Source: Mucilaginibacter jinjuensis
GTDB taxonomy: Bacteria; Bacteroidota; Bacteroidia; Sphingobacteriales; Sphingobacteriaceae
DNA length: 64,000 nt
Direction: 5' to 3'
NCBI RefSeq assembly: GCF_028596025.1
Contig: NZ_CP117167.1
Span: forward strand, 744,001 to 808,000
Shown piece by piece: positions 10,158-17,842 of the stretch. The notes under the pieces were generated by a model. That model was given only the letters and a program-made list of their open reading frames with translations. It was not told where the DNA came from and did not search any database. The first letter of the stretch is position 1; each line of letters starts with the position of its first letter. The position numbers and the translations under genes were made by a program.

Positions 10158-10200
10158 CAACAGCCGTCCCAAGTAATGTTGGGACGGCTGTTGTTGTTTT
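10158..10200 (+). terminator. Rho-independent terminator after accA
   Basis: A perfect 15-bp stem CAACAGCCGTCCCAA / TTGGGACGGCTGTTG with loop GTAATG, followed by TTGTTTT. It is preceded by two copies of AAGTCCGAAAGA (10114 and 10138). Confidence 0.88.
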
Positions 10201-10220
10201 AGAAGTTATACGTATTTTTT

Positions 10221-10308
10221 GTCATTCTGAGCGATAGCGAAGAATCTTCTTCAACCTGTAAAGCCGCTATGTGTATCGAAGAAGATTCTTCATTACATTC
10301 AGAATGAC
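10221..10308. repeat. Inverted repeat, GTCATTCTGAGCGATAGCGAAG type
   Basis: GTCATTCTGAGCGATAGCG followed by AAGAATCTTCTTC reappears inverted as GAAGAAGATTC...AGAATGAC ending at 10308. It forms a large imperfect extragenic palindrome of about 88 bases. The outer words (GTCATTCTGA) belong to the same theme as the neighbouring and 35.7-kb elements. Confidence 0.75.
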
Positions 10309-10325
10309 AAAAGAAAAGCGCCGGC

Positions 10326-10400
10326 TGTCATGCTGAGCTCCGTCGAAGCATGGTGCAGAAGACCTCTGCGCGCGACACTTCGACGGGGCTCAGTGTGACA
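10326..10400. repeat. Inverted repeat, TGTCATGCTGAG...CGTCGAAG type
   Basis: Left arm TGTCATGCTGAGCTCCGTCG (10326-10348 in full) and right arm 10378-10400 match at 20 of 23 positions as reverse complements. A related element with the same ends sits at 35704-35781. The remaining bases to 10528 hold no gene that I can support. Confidence 0.8.
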
Positions 10401-10528
10401 CCCCAATATCTTCACTGTCGCAAGTTTAGCATAGCGTAACTTGTGACTGTACATGATGTAAGCTTTCAGCTTACACAATGTGAAACCTTGCAACAGGTTA
10501 ACCACAGGTCGAACTCTTCTGTTATCAA

Positions 10529-11470
10529 CTAATTTTCGGGTGCGTTTTTATTGAAGATTAGATTATCCCATTCTTCTTTGGTTCGAGAAATGTTTTTCTG
10601 ATGAGTCAAAAATACTCCTTGATCGTATTTATCATCTTGCCAACAGATTTCCATTGTTTTTTTTATGTCTCCCTTTTTTAATTCAATACCTCTCGGTCTA
10701 TAAATGACTCCTAATTTAATACGTGATGGATTATTTAGAGTTAAATGAAAAAATAATCCATTCAATTTAATTGTAAAGACATGTAATGTATCATCTATAA
10801 CTACAGAATCAAATGTAAGGTGGTTATAATGCTGAATTGTTTGTTCCGAAGATGCATCTACATACATCCCCCATCCTTCAGGAAAGGGATCATTTTTAAA
10901 AAGTATATCAATATAAATATCTCTGATCTGACACGTCATTTTTTCTTTTCCGGCATAAATTTGATCGGAAGCTATAAATGCGCATGCCGTTTTTAACATC
11001 CATCTTTCAATATTTTCACCACAAAATATAGATAGTTCATTTGTAGGTATAGGAGTAACTAGGTCCTGATCATATTTGTTAAATGTACTATGCAATCTTC
11101 CCATTTCTGCGTCAAATGGGGAAAGAAGATTGTTATGATGTGTACATAATATATTCGATGCTAAAGATGCTTTGGCTATTTGGTTAACAGTTTCTTCTTT
11201 TTGCCATGGAAATCCTTGTACGTTAACTGCCTTTGTATCACTCAAATTGTTTAAAAGATATTCAGATACAAAATGTTCTTTTGATATCTTATCAGAGCAA
11301 TTATTTGTAATATTTGCATAACACTTATTATGAGCGTGACCAGTTAGTGCCTTGGTTTCGGGAAGTAAAGTTGGTCTTTTGTTCCATTTGCCACCATCCC
11401 AACAGCAATATGTTGCTTTCTTACCGCTATTACACGGACATAGATTGTATGAACTATCAATGGAATTCAT
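10529..11470 (-). CDS. SEC-C zinc-motif protein with HNH-like region
   Basis: 313 aa. The N terminus has a SEC-C-like metal motif CPCNSGKKATYCC (residues 11-23). Next comes a section that resembles HNH nucleases: C50 and C58, SKEHFVSEYLL with H66, then LCTHHNNLLSPFD (C109, H111/H112, N113). The C-terminal half is beta-rich and unrecognised. The gene is much more AT-rich than its neighbours, stands alone on the minus strand, and lies between repeat elements and terminators, which suggests horizontal acquisition. A role in nucleic-acid cleavage or phage defence is an inference from the HNH-like residues; the SEC-C motif alone only indicates metal binding. Confidence 0.7.
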   Translation of the reverse strand: MNSIDSSYNLCPCNSGKKATYCCWDGGKWNKRPTLLPETKALTGHAHNKCYANITNNCSDKISKEHFVSEYLLNNLSDTKAVNVQGFPWQKEETVNQIAKASLASNILCTHHNNLLSPFDAEMGRLHSTFNKYDQDLVTPIPTNELSIFCGENIERWMLKTACAFIASDQIYAGKEKMTCQIRDIYIDILFKNDPFPEGWGMYVDASSEQTIQHYNHLTFDSVVIDDTLHVFTIKLNGLFFHLTLNNPSRIKLGVIYRPRGIELKKGDIKKTMEICWQDDKYDQGVFLTHQKNISRTKEEWDNLIFNKNAPEN

Positions 11471-11554
11471 GTATCAATATACAATTTTATAATTTGATTG
11501 ACAAAAAAATAGCCATGTACTGGTTCGAGTATATCGCTCTTGTATATGTCTAAA

Positions 11555-11594
11555 ATAAAAAAAGCCGTCCCAACATTAGTCAGAACGGCTTTTT
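11555..11594 (-). terminator. Rho-independent terminator after the DUF2723 gene
   Basis: On the minus strand the stem AAAAAGCCGT / ACGGCTTTTT is followed by more T. It lies 22 bases downstream of the DUF2723 stop. The stem shares AGCCGTCCCAA with the accA terminator at 10158, so the SEC-C gene is bracketed by two similar hairpins. Confidence 0.82.
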
Positions 11595-11615
11595 CTATAT
11601 TATTTAAGCTAATGC

Positions 11616-14600
11616 TTATTGTTGTTGTTGCCTAAGTATCGAGCCTAATTTGCCTTCGTACTCTTTTAACTGGGCGCTGTATTTGGCGCTTAGTGCAGTT
11701 TGATGGAAGTCTTTGGTCATGGATACCAATCCGTTCAGGATCGACATTGATAACTGTACATCATGGAACTGGATACCATCTGAATTATTTTGTATCAGGT
11801 TGGCATTGTACGACAGAATATCGAGGATGTAATCATCAACTTCATTTGCCCATTTATTGCCTAACTGAGCTTCGCCTATTTTGTAAGCATCTTCAATAAT
11901 GTAATACTTACGTGCAGCAACCTCAGTGTAAGGATAAAGGTTAGGCATTACATCATCGTATTTTTTCAATACGTTTTTAGCCATTTCCTGGTGGCCATCC
12001 TGTACCAAATGATCTGTTAACATGATAAACTGTTTCAGGATAATAGGGTAAAACATCGTTAACGATTCATGATCCAGGTAACGGGCATTTTTCATGTTAC
12101 CCCATTTAAACTTGGTCATCATGTTGTTGTACATTTTTAATGTATTGGCAGCTTCGCCCGGTGCAACGGTAGTATCAGCTTTAAACGGTAACAGGCGGTT
12201 AGCAAAACCTTCGTTGTAAAGGTATTTATCTAAGCCCATCAGGTTTTCGCTACCTACAGTGATGGCGAAGTATACAGGGCGTTTCCAGTTGTTGTGCGCC
12301 AATATATCAATCATGGCCAGGTTATCCTTGGTCACATAGTTTGATGCGTATTTCCAATCCATTTCCGGTAGGATGCGTGCCCTGTCGGCTTCTGTTGCAG
12401 TACCGGTTTTAATCAGGCTATCAGCGTTGATAGTCAGCTTAAAGTTTTTGGTTGGCAGATAGTTCGCAGATTCACCGCTTTGGTATTCAACCTTGGTTTG
12501 CGGATCATCAGAAGTCATAAAGTCGAATACTTCTTTCAGCTCAACCGGGGTAGAGATGTTTTTATCGTTGAAATAGATCACATCGCGCACACCAGCCTCA
12601 AATTTCTCATTCGGCATGGTGATAGGCAATGGAGCCGATTCATTCATTTTTTGCTTCATCTGGCGGATATACCAGTCGGTACCCAGTAAGCTTAAGTTTA
12701 CGATACGTACATCCGGGCGGATGTTTTCAACCTCCTGTGCATACCACAGCGGGTAAGTATCGTTATCACCATAAGTGAATAGAATCGCATTCGGCGCGCA
12801 CGATTCCAGGTAGTTGGTCGCCATATCACGCGGCGTGTATTTGGTTGAGCGATCGTGGTCGTTCCATTCCTGGTTAGCCATTAATATTGGCGCTGCCAAT
12901 AAGCAGGCACCGGTTGCAATGTAAGCACTGGTGGTAGCATTCAGTTTTTTGCTCAGGAACTGGGCAATAGCCAATACGCCTAAACCTATCCAGATGGCAA
13001 AGGCGTAGAACGAACCTGCATAAGCATAATCACGCTCACGTGGCTGTAGTGGATCCTGATTTAGGTAAAGCACAATGGCCAAACCTGTCATAAAGAATAA
13101 TACGGCAACCACACCGGCATCGCGCTGGTTGCGTTTAAAGTGGAACCATAAACCCAGTAAACCTATAATTAATGGTAAGGCAAATAGGCGGTTGTATGAG
13201 TTACTATGGGTAACAGCATAAGGTAATTTCTTGCCGAAGTTCCAGCCGCTGATCCAGTTACCATCGGTGCCGTTGCTATCATTTTGTCCGTCCATTTCAT
13301 TGGTACGGCCTACAAAGTTCCATAAAAAATAACGGGTATACATCTGGTTTATCTGCCAGCTGAAGAAGAAGGCCAGGTTATGCACCAGCGTTGGGCTTTC
13401 CTGCTGACCAAGGTGTAACCACTGGCGGTAAAACTCAGGGTCGCCGTTTGCCTGGCTGAATACACGTGGGAAAATGGTATTACGATCGTAAACCTGTGAT
13501 ATTTTTTTACCGGCAACCTCGTATTTGGTTTTACCACGGCGATATAAAGTTTGACCTTCGGTTTGGTCAACCGGTTTAGAGTCAAAATACTGGCCATACA
13601 TTAAAGGTGTATCACCATACTGGTCGCGGTTTAAGTAGCTGTTTAAAGCAAAGGCATCCTGCGGATCACTGTTGTTTAAGTTTGTGCTTGCTTTAGCGCG
13701 GATGATGATCATCACAAAAGAGCTATAACCCAGTAAAATAAACAGCGTACATATTAATACCGTATTCAGGATAAAACGCTTGTTGCGGATATGTACCACA
13801 TACTCTAACAAAGCGATTAACGCTACCGAAGCTATAAAGCCAATAATACCGGCACTGATTGACAGTAACAATATAAAGCAAATGGCAGAAGCGATAATGA
13901 TTGGAGTAGAAGGCTTAACTGTATAGTAAATGCCTAATACAATACCGGCTAATAATAATATATAGAATACTACTGCACCGCTGCCGAAACCGAAGCCTAA
14001 TGAGTTTACAAATAATAGATCGGCGTAAGCTGCACCTTTAACTGTGTATTGGATAATACCCCATAATACTAATGCTAATGCTACAACACCCAGTATAAAT
14101 GCCCAAACAGTACCTTTTGCAGTAACCTTATCGGCACGGCGGAAGTAAATTACCAGTGCAATGGCAGGCATAACCAGCAAGTTCAACAAGTGAACGCCGA
14201 TTGATAAACCCATTACATAAGCGATGAATACCAACCATCTGTCGGCACCCTGCTCGTCTGCATGTGCGTCCCATTTCAGGATAGCCCAAAATACGATGGC
14301 GGTACATAATGATGATTGTGCGTAAACCTCAGACTCAACAGCCGAGAACCAGAAGGTATCAGACCAGGTATAAGCTAAAGCGCCAACTAAACCTGCGCCT
14401 ATAATTAATATCGTATTAAGCGGGCTAACTTCTTCGTTGTATTTGGTTAATATTTTGCGGGCCAGGGCGGTGATGCTCCAGAAAAGGAACAGGATAGTAG
14501 CACCGCTGGCGAGTGCAGAACCAACGTTTGTCCAGTAGGCTACCTGGTGTATATTGCCCATTGATAGCAGCGAAAACGCTTTACCTATCATGGTAAATAA

Positions 14601-14762
14601 GGGAGCGCCCGGTTGGTGGGCTACCTGTAAACGATAGATACAGGCAATAAACTCGCCGCAATCCCAAAAACTTGCAGATGGCTCAAGTGTTAAAATGTAA
14701 GTTAATGAGGCTATGACAAAGGCAATCCAGCCGAACAGATTGTTGATTTTATTATAATTCAT
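11616..14762 (-). CDS. DUF2723 multispanning membrane protein (putative protein O-mannosyltransferase family)
   Basis: 1048 aa from ATG 14762, chosen because MNYNKINNLFGWIAFVIAS begins the usual N terminus; an upstream in-frame start would only add a non-conserved stretch. The first part has PSASFWDCGEFIA and RLQVAHQPGAPLFTMIGK, signatures of DUF2723, embedded in about a dozen hydrophobic helices. The region after residue about 650 is soluble and ends with TPR-like helices. The family belongs to the GT-C glycosyltransferase superfamily and its animal member TMEM260 is a protein O-mannosyltransferase, so transfer of a sugar from a lipid donor to exported proteins is the likely role. Donor and acceptor are unknown here. 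Single-gene transcription unit. Confidence 0.88.
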   Translation of the reverse strand: MNYNKINNLFGWIAFVIASLTYILTLEPSASFWDCGEFIACIYRLQVAHQPGAPLFTMIGKAFSLLSMGNIHQVAYWTNVGSALASGATILFLFWSITALARKILTKYNEEVSPLNTILIIGAGLVGALAYTWSDTFWFSAVESEVYAQSSLCTAIVFWAILKWDAHADEQGADRWLVFIAYVMGLSIGVHLLNLLVMPAIALVIYFRRADKVTAKGTVWAFILGVVALALVLWGIIQYTVKGAAYADLLFVNSLGFGFGSGAVVFYILLLAGIVLGIYYTVKPSTPIIIASAICFILLLSISAGIIGFIASVALIALLEYVVHIRNKRFILNTVLICTLFILLGYSSFVMIIIRAKASTNLNNSDPQDAFALNSYLNRDQYGDTPLMYGQYFDSKPVDQTEGQTLYRRGKTKYEVAGKKISQVYDRNTIFPRVFSQANGDPEFYRQWLHLGQQESPTLVHNLAFFFSWQINQMYTRYFLWNFVGRTNEMDGQNDSNGTDGNWISGWNFGKKLPYAVTHSNSYNRLFALPLIIGLLGLWFHFKRNQRDAGVVAVLFFMTGLAIVLYLNQDPLQPRERDYAYAGSFYAFAIWIGLGVLAIAQFLSKKLNATTSAYIATGACLLAAPILMANQEWNDHDRSTKYTPRDMATNYLESCAPNAILFTYGDNDTYPLWYAQEVENIRPDVRIVNLSLLGTDWYIRQMKQKMNESAPLPITMPNEKFEAGVRDVIYFNDKNISTPVELKEVFDFMTSDDPQTKVEYQSGESANYLPTKNFKLTINADSLIKTGTATEADRARILPEMDWKYASNYVTKDNLAMIDILAHNNWKRPVYFAITVGSENLMGLDKYLYNEGFANRLLPFKADTTVAPGEAANTLKMYNNMMTKFKWGNMKNARYLDHESLTMFYPIILKQFIMLTDHLVQDGHQEMAKNVLKKYDDVMPNLYPYTEVAARKYYIIEDAYKIGEAQLGNKWANEVDDYILDILSYNANLIQNNSDGIQFHDVQLSMSILNGLVSMTKDFHQTALSAKYSAQLKEYEGKLGSILRQQQQ

Positions 14763-14918
14763 GATTGAATATACAGTATAGCTATAATTAGCCGACGAAA
14801 TTAACAAAACTATTACGATGTTTTTTAATCATTCGGATAATCTTTAACATAATTTAACTAAGTGCCAGCGCATTAAATAATGGCTGAGAAAAATTTTAAA
14901 ATTTTTTCAAAAAAGACT

Positions 14919-14948
14919 TTTGACTTTTAAAATATCGTCCTATATTTG
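14919..14948 (+). promoter_or_regulatory. Bacteroidota-type promoter of tRNA-Gln
   Basis: TTTG at 14919-14922, 18 bases, then TATATTTG at 14941-14948, matching TTTG/TANNTTTG of the Bacteroidota primary sigma factor. The tRNA begins 38 bases after the -7 box. Confidence 0.8.
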
Positions 14949-14986
14949 CATTCCATTTCGGAGACGACGTGTTAACGAAAAAGGAT

Positions 14987-15057
14987 TGCCTGATAGTATA
15001 ATGGTAGTACGACGGTTTTTGGTACCGTTTGTCTAGGTTCGAATCCTGGTCGGGCAA
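14987..15057 (+). tRNA. tRNA-Gln (anticodon TTG)
   Basis: Acceptor stem TGCCTGA / TCGGGCA (one G-T pair), D arm AGTATAATGGTAGTAC, anticodon stem ACGGT/ACCGT with loop TTTTGGT (anticodon TTG), T arm with GGTTCGAATCC. Discriminator base A15057. CCA is not encoded. Reads CAA and probably CAG codons. Confidence 0.96.
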
Positions 15058-15061
15058 CAAG

Positions 15062-15248
15062 AAAATTTCGAATTTCGAAATTTCAATTTCGGATTTTAAT
15101 TCTCAAATCGGCTAATACTGATAGAAAATTGAAATCCGAATTGTTGTTTTATAAGGTTTGTGAAGAAATTAGATTGAATATTCAATCCGAGTTACTTTAA
15201 GTTGTAAGTAAATTCGAAATTGAACATTCGAAATCCGAAATCAAAAAA
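15062..15248. repeat. AT-rich word repeat, ATTTCGAAATCCG vocabulary
   Basis: The gap between tRNA-Gln and prs is built from the word ATTTCGAA/GAAATCCGAAAT in both orientations: AATTTCGAATTTCGAAATTT at the left, ATTCGAAATCCGAAATC at the right end, plus TTGAATATTCAA in the middle. It can fold into several AT-rich hairpins. The same vocabulary returns at 28605-28700. Confidence 0.7.
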
Positions 15249-15250
15249 GG

Positions 15251-16192
15251 ATGCCTCAACAATTTAATCCGGTTAAATTATTCTCAGGATCAGCCACAGT
15301 AAGTCTGTCTAATAAAATAGCTGATGCTTACGGTCGCGAATTAGGTGATGTAGTTATATCACGTTTTAGCGACGGCGAATTTCAACCACACTTTAATGAA
15401 TCTGTAAGGGGATGCGATGTGTTCCTGATCCAGTCTACCAACCAGCCTACCGATAACTTAATGGAATTATTGATGATGATTGATGCCGCGCGCCGTGCTT
15501 CATCACATTATGTAACCGCAGTTATCCCTTATTTTGGGTTGGCGCGTCAGGATCGTAAAGATAAACCACGTGTGGCCATCGGTGCTAAATTGGTAGCTAA
15601 CTTGTTAGTTGCAGCAGGTATTAACCGTATTATGACTATGGATTTGCACGCAGCGCAAATTCAGGGCTTTTTCGATATCCCGGTTGATCACCTGGATGCA
15701 TCGATCATATTTGTACCTTATATAAAGAGCCTCGGCTTAGAGAACCTCACCATTGCTTCGCCGGATATGGGCGGATCATACAGGGCCCGCAGTTTTGCAA
15801 AGTTCTTTAATGCAGAGGTTGTAATTTGTGATAAACGCCGTAAGCGTGCCAATGAAATTGAGTCGATGACTATTATTGGTGATGTAACAGGCCAGGATAT
15901 CGTGCTGATTGATGATATCTGCGATACCGCAGGTACATTGGCAAAAGCAGCCGGATTAATTATGGAGCGTGGCGCACGCAGTGTAAGAGCTGTTTGTACA
16001 CACCCGGTATTATCAGGTAAAGCTTATGAAACGATAGAAAATTCGGCTTTAACAGAGTTGATCGTAACAGATACAATTCCGTTGAAACACGAGAGCGAAA
16101 AGATCCGCGTATTATCAACTGCAGATTTATTTGCCAAAGCAATAGCAAACGTTAACGAACACGGCTCGATAAGCCAGTTGTTTGTTATTTAA
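15251..16192 (+). CDS. prs: Ribose-phosphate pyrophosphokinase
   Basis: 313 aa, standard length. Makes PRPP from ribose 5-phosphate and ATP for nucleotide, His and Trp synthesis. Visible: SGSATVSLSNKIADAYG at the N terminus, FSDGEFQPHFNESVRG, the ATP loop region ARQDRKDKPR, the metal-binding MDLHAAQIQGFF, and the PRPP/ribose-phosphate loop VLIDDICDTAGTLAKA. Followed by rplY after 117 bases that contain a word-type repeat. The prs-rplY-pth order suggests a translation/nucleotide housekeeping cluster. Confidence 0.97.
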   Translation: MPQQFNPVKLFSGSATVSLSNKIADAYGRELGDVVISRFSDGEFQPHFNESVRGCDVFLIQSTNQPTDNLMELLMMIDAARRASSHYVTAVIPYFGLARQDRKDKPRVAIGAKLVANLLVAAGINRIMTMDLHAAQIQGFFDIPVDHLDASIIFVPYIKSLGLENLTIASPDMGGSYRARSFAKFFNAEVVICDKRRKRANEIESMTIIGDVTGQDIVLIDDICDTAGTLAKAAGLIMERGARSVRAVCTHPVLSGKAYETIENSALTELIVTDTIPLKHESEKIRVLSTADLFAKAIANVNEHGSISQLFVI

Positions 16193-16204
16193 GAGAGAGT
16201 AAGA

Positions 16205-16284
16205 AGTCAATAGTCTTTGGTCGATAGTCCATAGACGAACAGATAAAGAAACTATGGTCCATGGGCTATTATCCATGGTCTGAG
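16205..16284. repeat. Word repeat, GTCAATAGTCCATGG vocabulary
   Basis: The prs-rplY gap contains GTCAATAGTCTTTGGTCGAT, AGTCCATAG, CTATGGTCCATGGGC and ATCCATGGTCTG, which pair as CCATAG/CTATGG and CCATGG/CCATGG. The same words (AATAGTCAATAGTCAATAAT) reappear near 27546 and GAACTATGGGCTATCGGC near 28724. Confidence 0.65.
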
Positions 16285-16309
16285 TATAACAATTAAAATA
16301 AATAATAAA

Positions 16310-16888
16310 ATGAATTCAGTTGCTATTAGCGGTTCTCCAAGAGAGAACGTAGGGAAACGCGATGCCAAAGAGCTGCGCTACCAGGGTCTGGTACCTGCAG
16401 TACTTTACGGAGGTGCTACACAAACTCACCTTGCAGTATCTATTGCTGACTTAAAACCGGTAATTTTTACTCCAGAGGTTAACTTTATTGATTTAACTGT
16501 TGGTGGTGTTACCACTTCAGCTATCATCAAAGACATGCAATTTCATCCATTAACAGAACAACTTTTACACGTTGATTTTCTGCAATTGGATCAAAACAAA
16601 CCAGTTACTATCGAAATCCCAATCCGTTTAACCGGTACTTCACCAGGTGTTAAAATGGGTGGTAAATTGGTACAAAAACTGCGCAAACTGCGTGTTAAAG
16701 CTTTACCTAAAGATCACATCAACAACATTGATGTTAGCATCGAAGGTTTAGAAGTAGGTAAATCAGTACGTGTAGGCGAAATTAGCGTTGCTAACTTAAC
16801 CATCACTAATGCTGCTGAAGATACTATCGTATCTGTAACTACTTCACGTGCATTACGTCAGGCAGAGCAAGAAGCTGGCAAGAAATAA
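16310..16888 (+). CDS. rplY: 50S ribosomal protein L25/general stress protein Ctc
   Basis: 192 aa, the long Ctc type with an N-terminal L25 domain (5S rRNA binding; SPRENVGKRDAKELR, LVPAVLYGG) and a C-terminal TL5-like beta domain (HVDFLQLD, IPIRLTGTSPGVKMGGKL). Located between prs and pth, an order widely seen in bacteria. A strong terminator follows 47 bases after the stop. Confidence 0.95.
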   Translation: MNSVAISGSPRENVGKRDAKELRYQGLVPAVLYGGATQTHLAVSIADLKPVIFTPEVNFIDLTVGGVTTSAIIKDMQFHPLTEQLLHVDFLQLDQNKPVTIEIPIRLTGTSPGVKMGGKLVQKLRKLRVKALPKDHINNIDVSIEGLEVGKSVRVGEISVANLTITNAAEDTIVSVTTSRALRQAEQEAGKK

Positions 16889-16934
16889 TTGATGTTGATT
16901 ACACCGAATTAGGTGTGATTGCACTGATTTTTGG

Positions 16935-16968
16935 AACAGCGATAAGATTTTCTTATCGCTGTTTTTTT
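16935..16968 (+). terminator. Rho-independent terminator after rplY
   Basis: A perfect 13-bp stem AACAGCGATAAGA / TCTTATCGCTGTT with loop TTT, and a run of T directly after. Confidence 0.9.
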
Positions 16969-17001
16969 ATAGTTTTGGTTTTTTGAAGAAATAAAAGATT
17001 T

Positions 17002-17152
17002 GTCATTGCGAGGAGGTACGACGAAGCAATCTCGTAGCTCTACAGATCGAACCAGAATAACAAATAACACCGTCATTGCGAGGTACGAAGCAATCGCGAA
17101 CTTTACAGAGCCGCTCTGTATATCGGGGATTGCTTCGTTCCTCGCAATGACG
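17002..17152. repeat. REP-like inverted pair, GTCATTGCGAGG family
   Basis: A first copy at 17002 (GTCATTGCGAGGAGGTACGA) is followed by a compact hairpin. The left arm 17071-17095 and the right arm 17128-17152 are reverse complements at 24 of 25 positions, enclosing about 32 bases. Same family as at 1781-2206. It lies directly upstream of pth, 19 bases before its ATG. Confidence 0.85.
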
Positions 17153-17171
17153 TTCTAAAATTATAGGGGGT

Positions 17172-17732
17172 ATGAAGTATTTAATAGTAGGTTTAGGCAA
17201 CATTGGCCCGGAGTATGCAGATACGCGCCATAACATCGGTTTTATGATATTGGACGAACTGGCCAAACAAGAAAGCCTGAAGTTTTATAACATGCGCCAT
17301 GCCTATTATACCGAATATTCATACAAAGGCCGCATGCTTCATTTGATAAAACCTACCACTTACATGAACCTCAGCGGAAAAGCACTGAATCATTGGATGA
17401 AGGAGCTTAAGATCCCGCAGGAAAACGTATTGGTTTTGGTTGATGATATTGCTTTGCCATTAGGCACCCTTCGCTTAAAGCCCAAGGGCAGCGCTGCCGG
17501 GCATAACGGCTTAAAGCATATTGAACTTACTTTGGGCAATAACAATTACGCCCGACTGCGTTTTGGTGTGAGCGATAATTACCCCAAAGGCCGCCAGGTT
17601 GATTATGTGCTGAGTGGTTTTGATGATGATGAGAAACCAGAACTACCTGCATTGATTGATCGCTCTATCGAAATGATCAAAGCCTTTGCTACCATCGGTA
17701 CCGAGCTTACCATGACTAAGTTTAATAAATAG
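17172..17732 (+). CDS. pth: Peptidyl-tRNA hydrolase
   Basis: 186 aa, normal length. Cleaves peptidyl-tRNA released from stalled ribosomes. Visible: LIVGLGNIGPEYADTRHNIGF with the conserved Asn and catalytic His (TRHNIGF), KPTTYMNLSGKAL, LVLVDDIALPLGTLRLKPKGSAAGHNGLKHI. Starts 19 bases after a REP hairpin, so its promoter must lie inside or before that element, or it is read through from rplY. Confidence 0.96.
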   Translation: MKYLIVGLGNIGPEYADTRHNIGFMILDELAKQESLKFYNMRHAYYTEYSYKGRMLHLIKPTTYMNLSGKALNHWMKELKIPQENVLVLVDDIALPLGTLRLKPKGSAAGHNGLKHIELTLGNNNYARLRFGVSDNYPKGRQVDYVLSGFDDDEKPELPALIDRSIEMIKAFATIGTELTMTKFNK

Positions 17733-17842
17733 CTAACAAAAGCTTAACTATTTATTTAGTTAAATAGTGTTAATTCTTTATTAGGTAGCAATAATTTGCT
17801 TTATTATTGTAACAGGTAATCGCATACCAAATCTAAAACCTA

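Noticed and set aside
10299..10505. 68-codon minus-strand frame between accA and the SEC-C gene
   Set aside because: Covers two inverted repeat elements, with no start context or coherent protein; explained by the repeats.
10158..11594. Composite transposon bounded by the two AGCCGTCCCAA hairpins
   Set aside because: The similarity is limited to a terminator stem that is common in such genomes; there is no transposase, no target duplication and no long terminal repeat.
15062..15248. CRISPR-like array in the tRNA-Gln/prs gap
   Set aside because: The repeated words are 6-12 bases, in both orientations, with no constant repeat length or unique spacers, and no cas genes are in the window.
14987..16310. 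tRNA-Gln as attachment site of an integrated element
   Set aside because: No duplicated tRNA 3' end and no integrase nearby; the following genes (prs, rplY, pth) are housekeeping.
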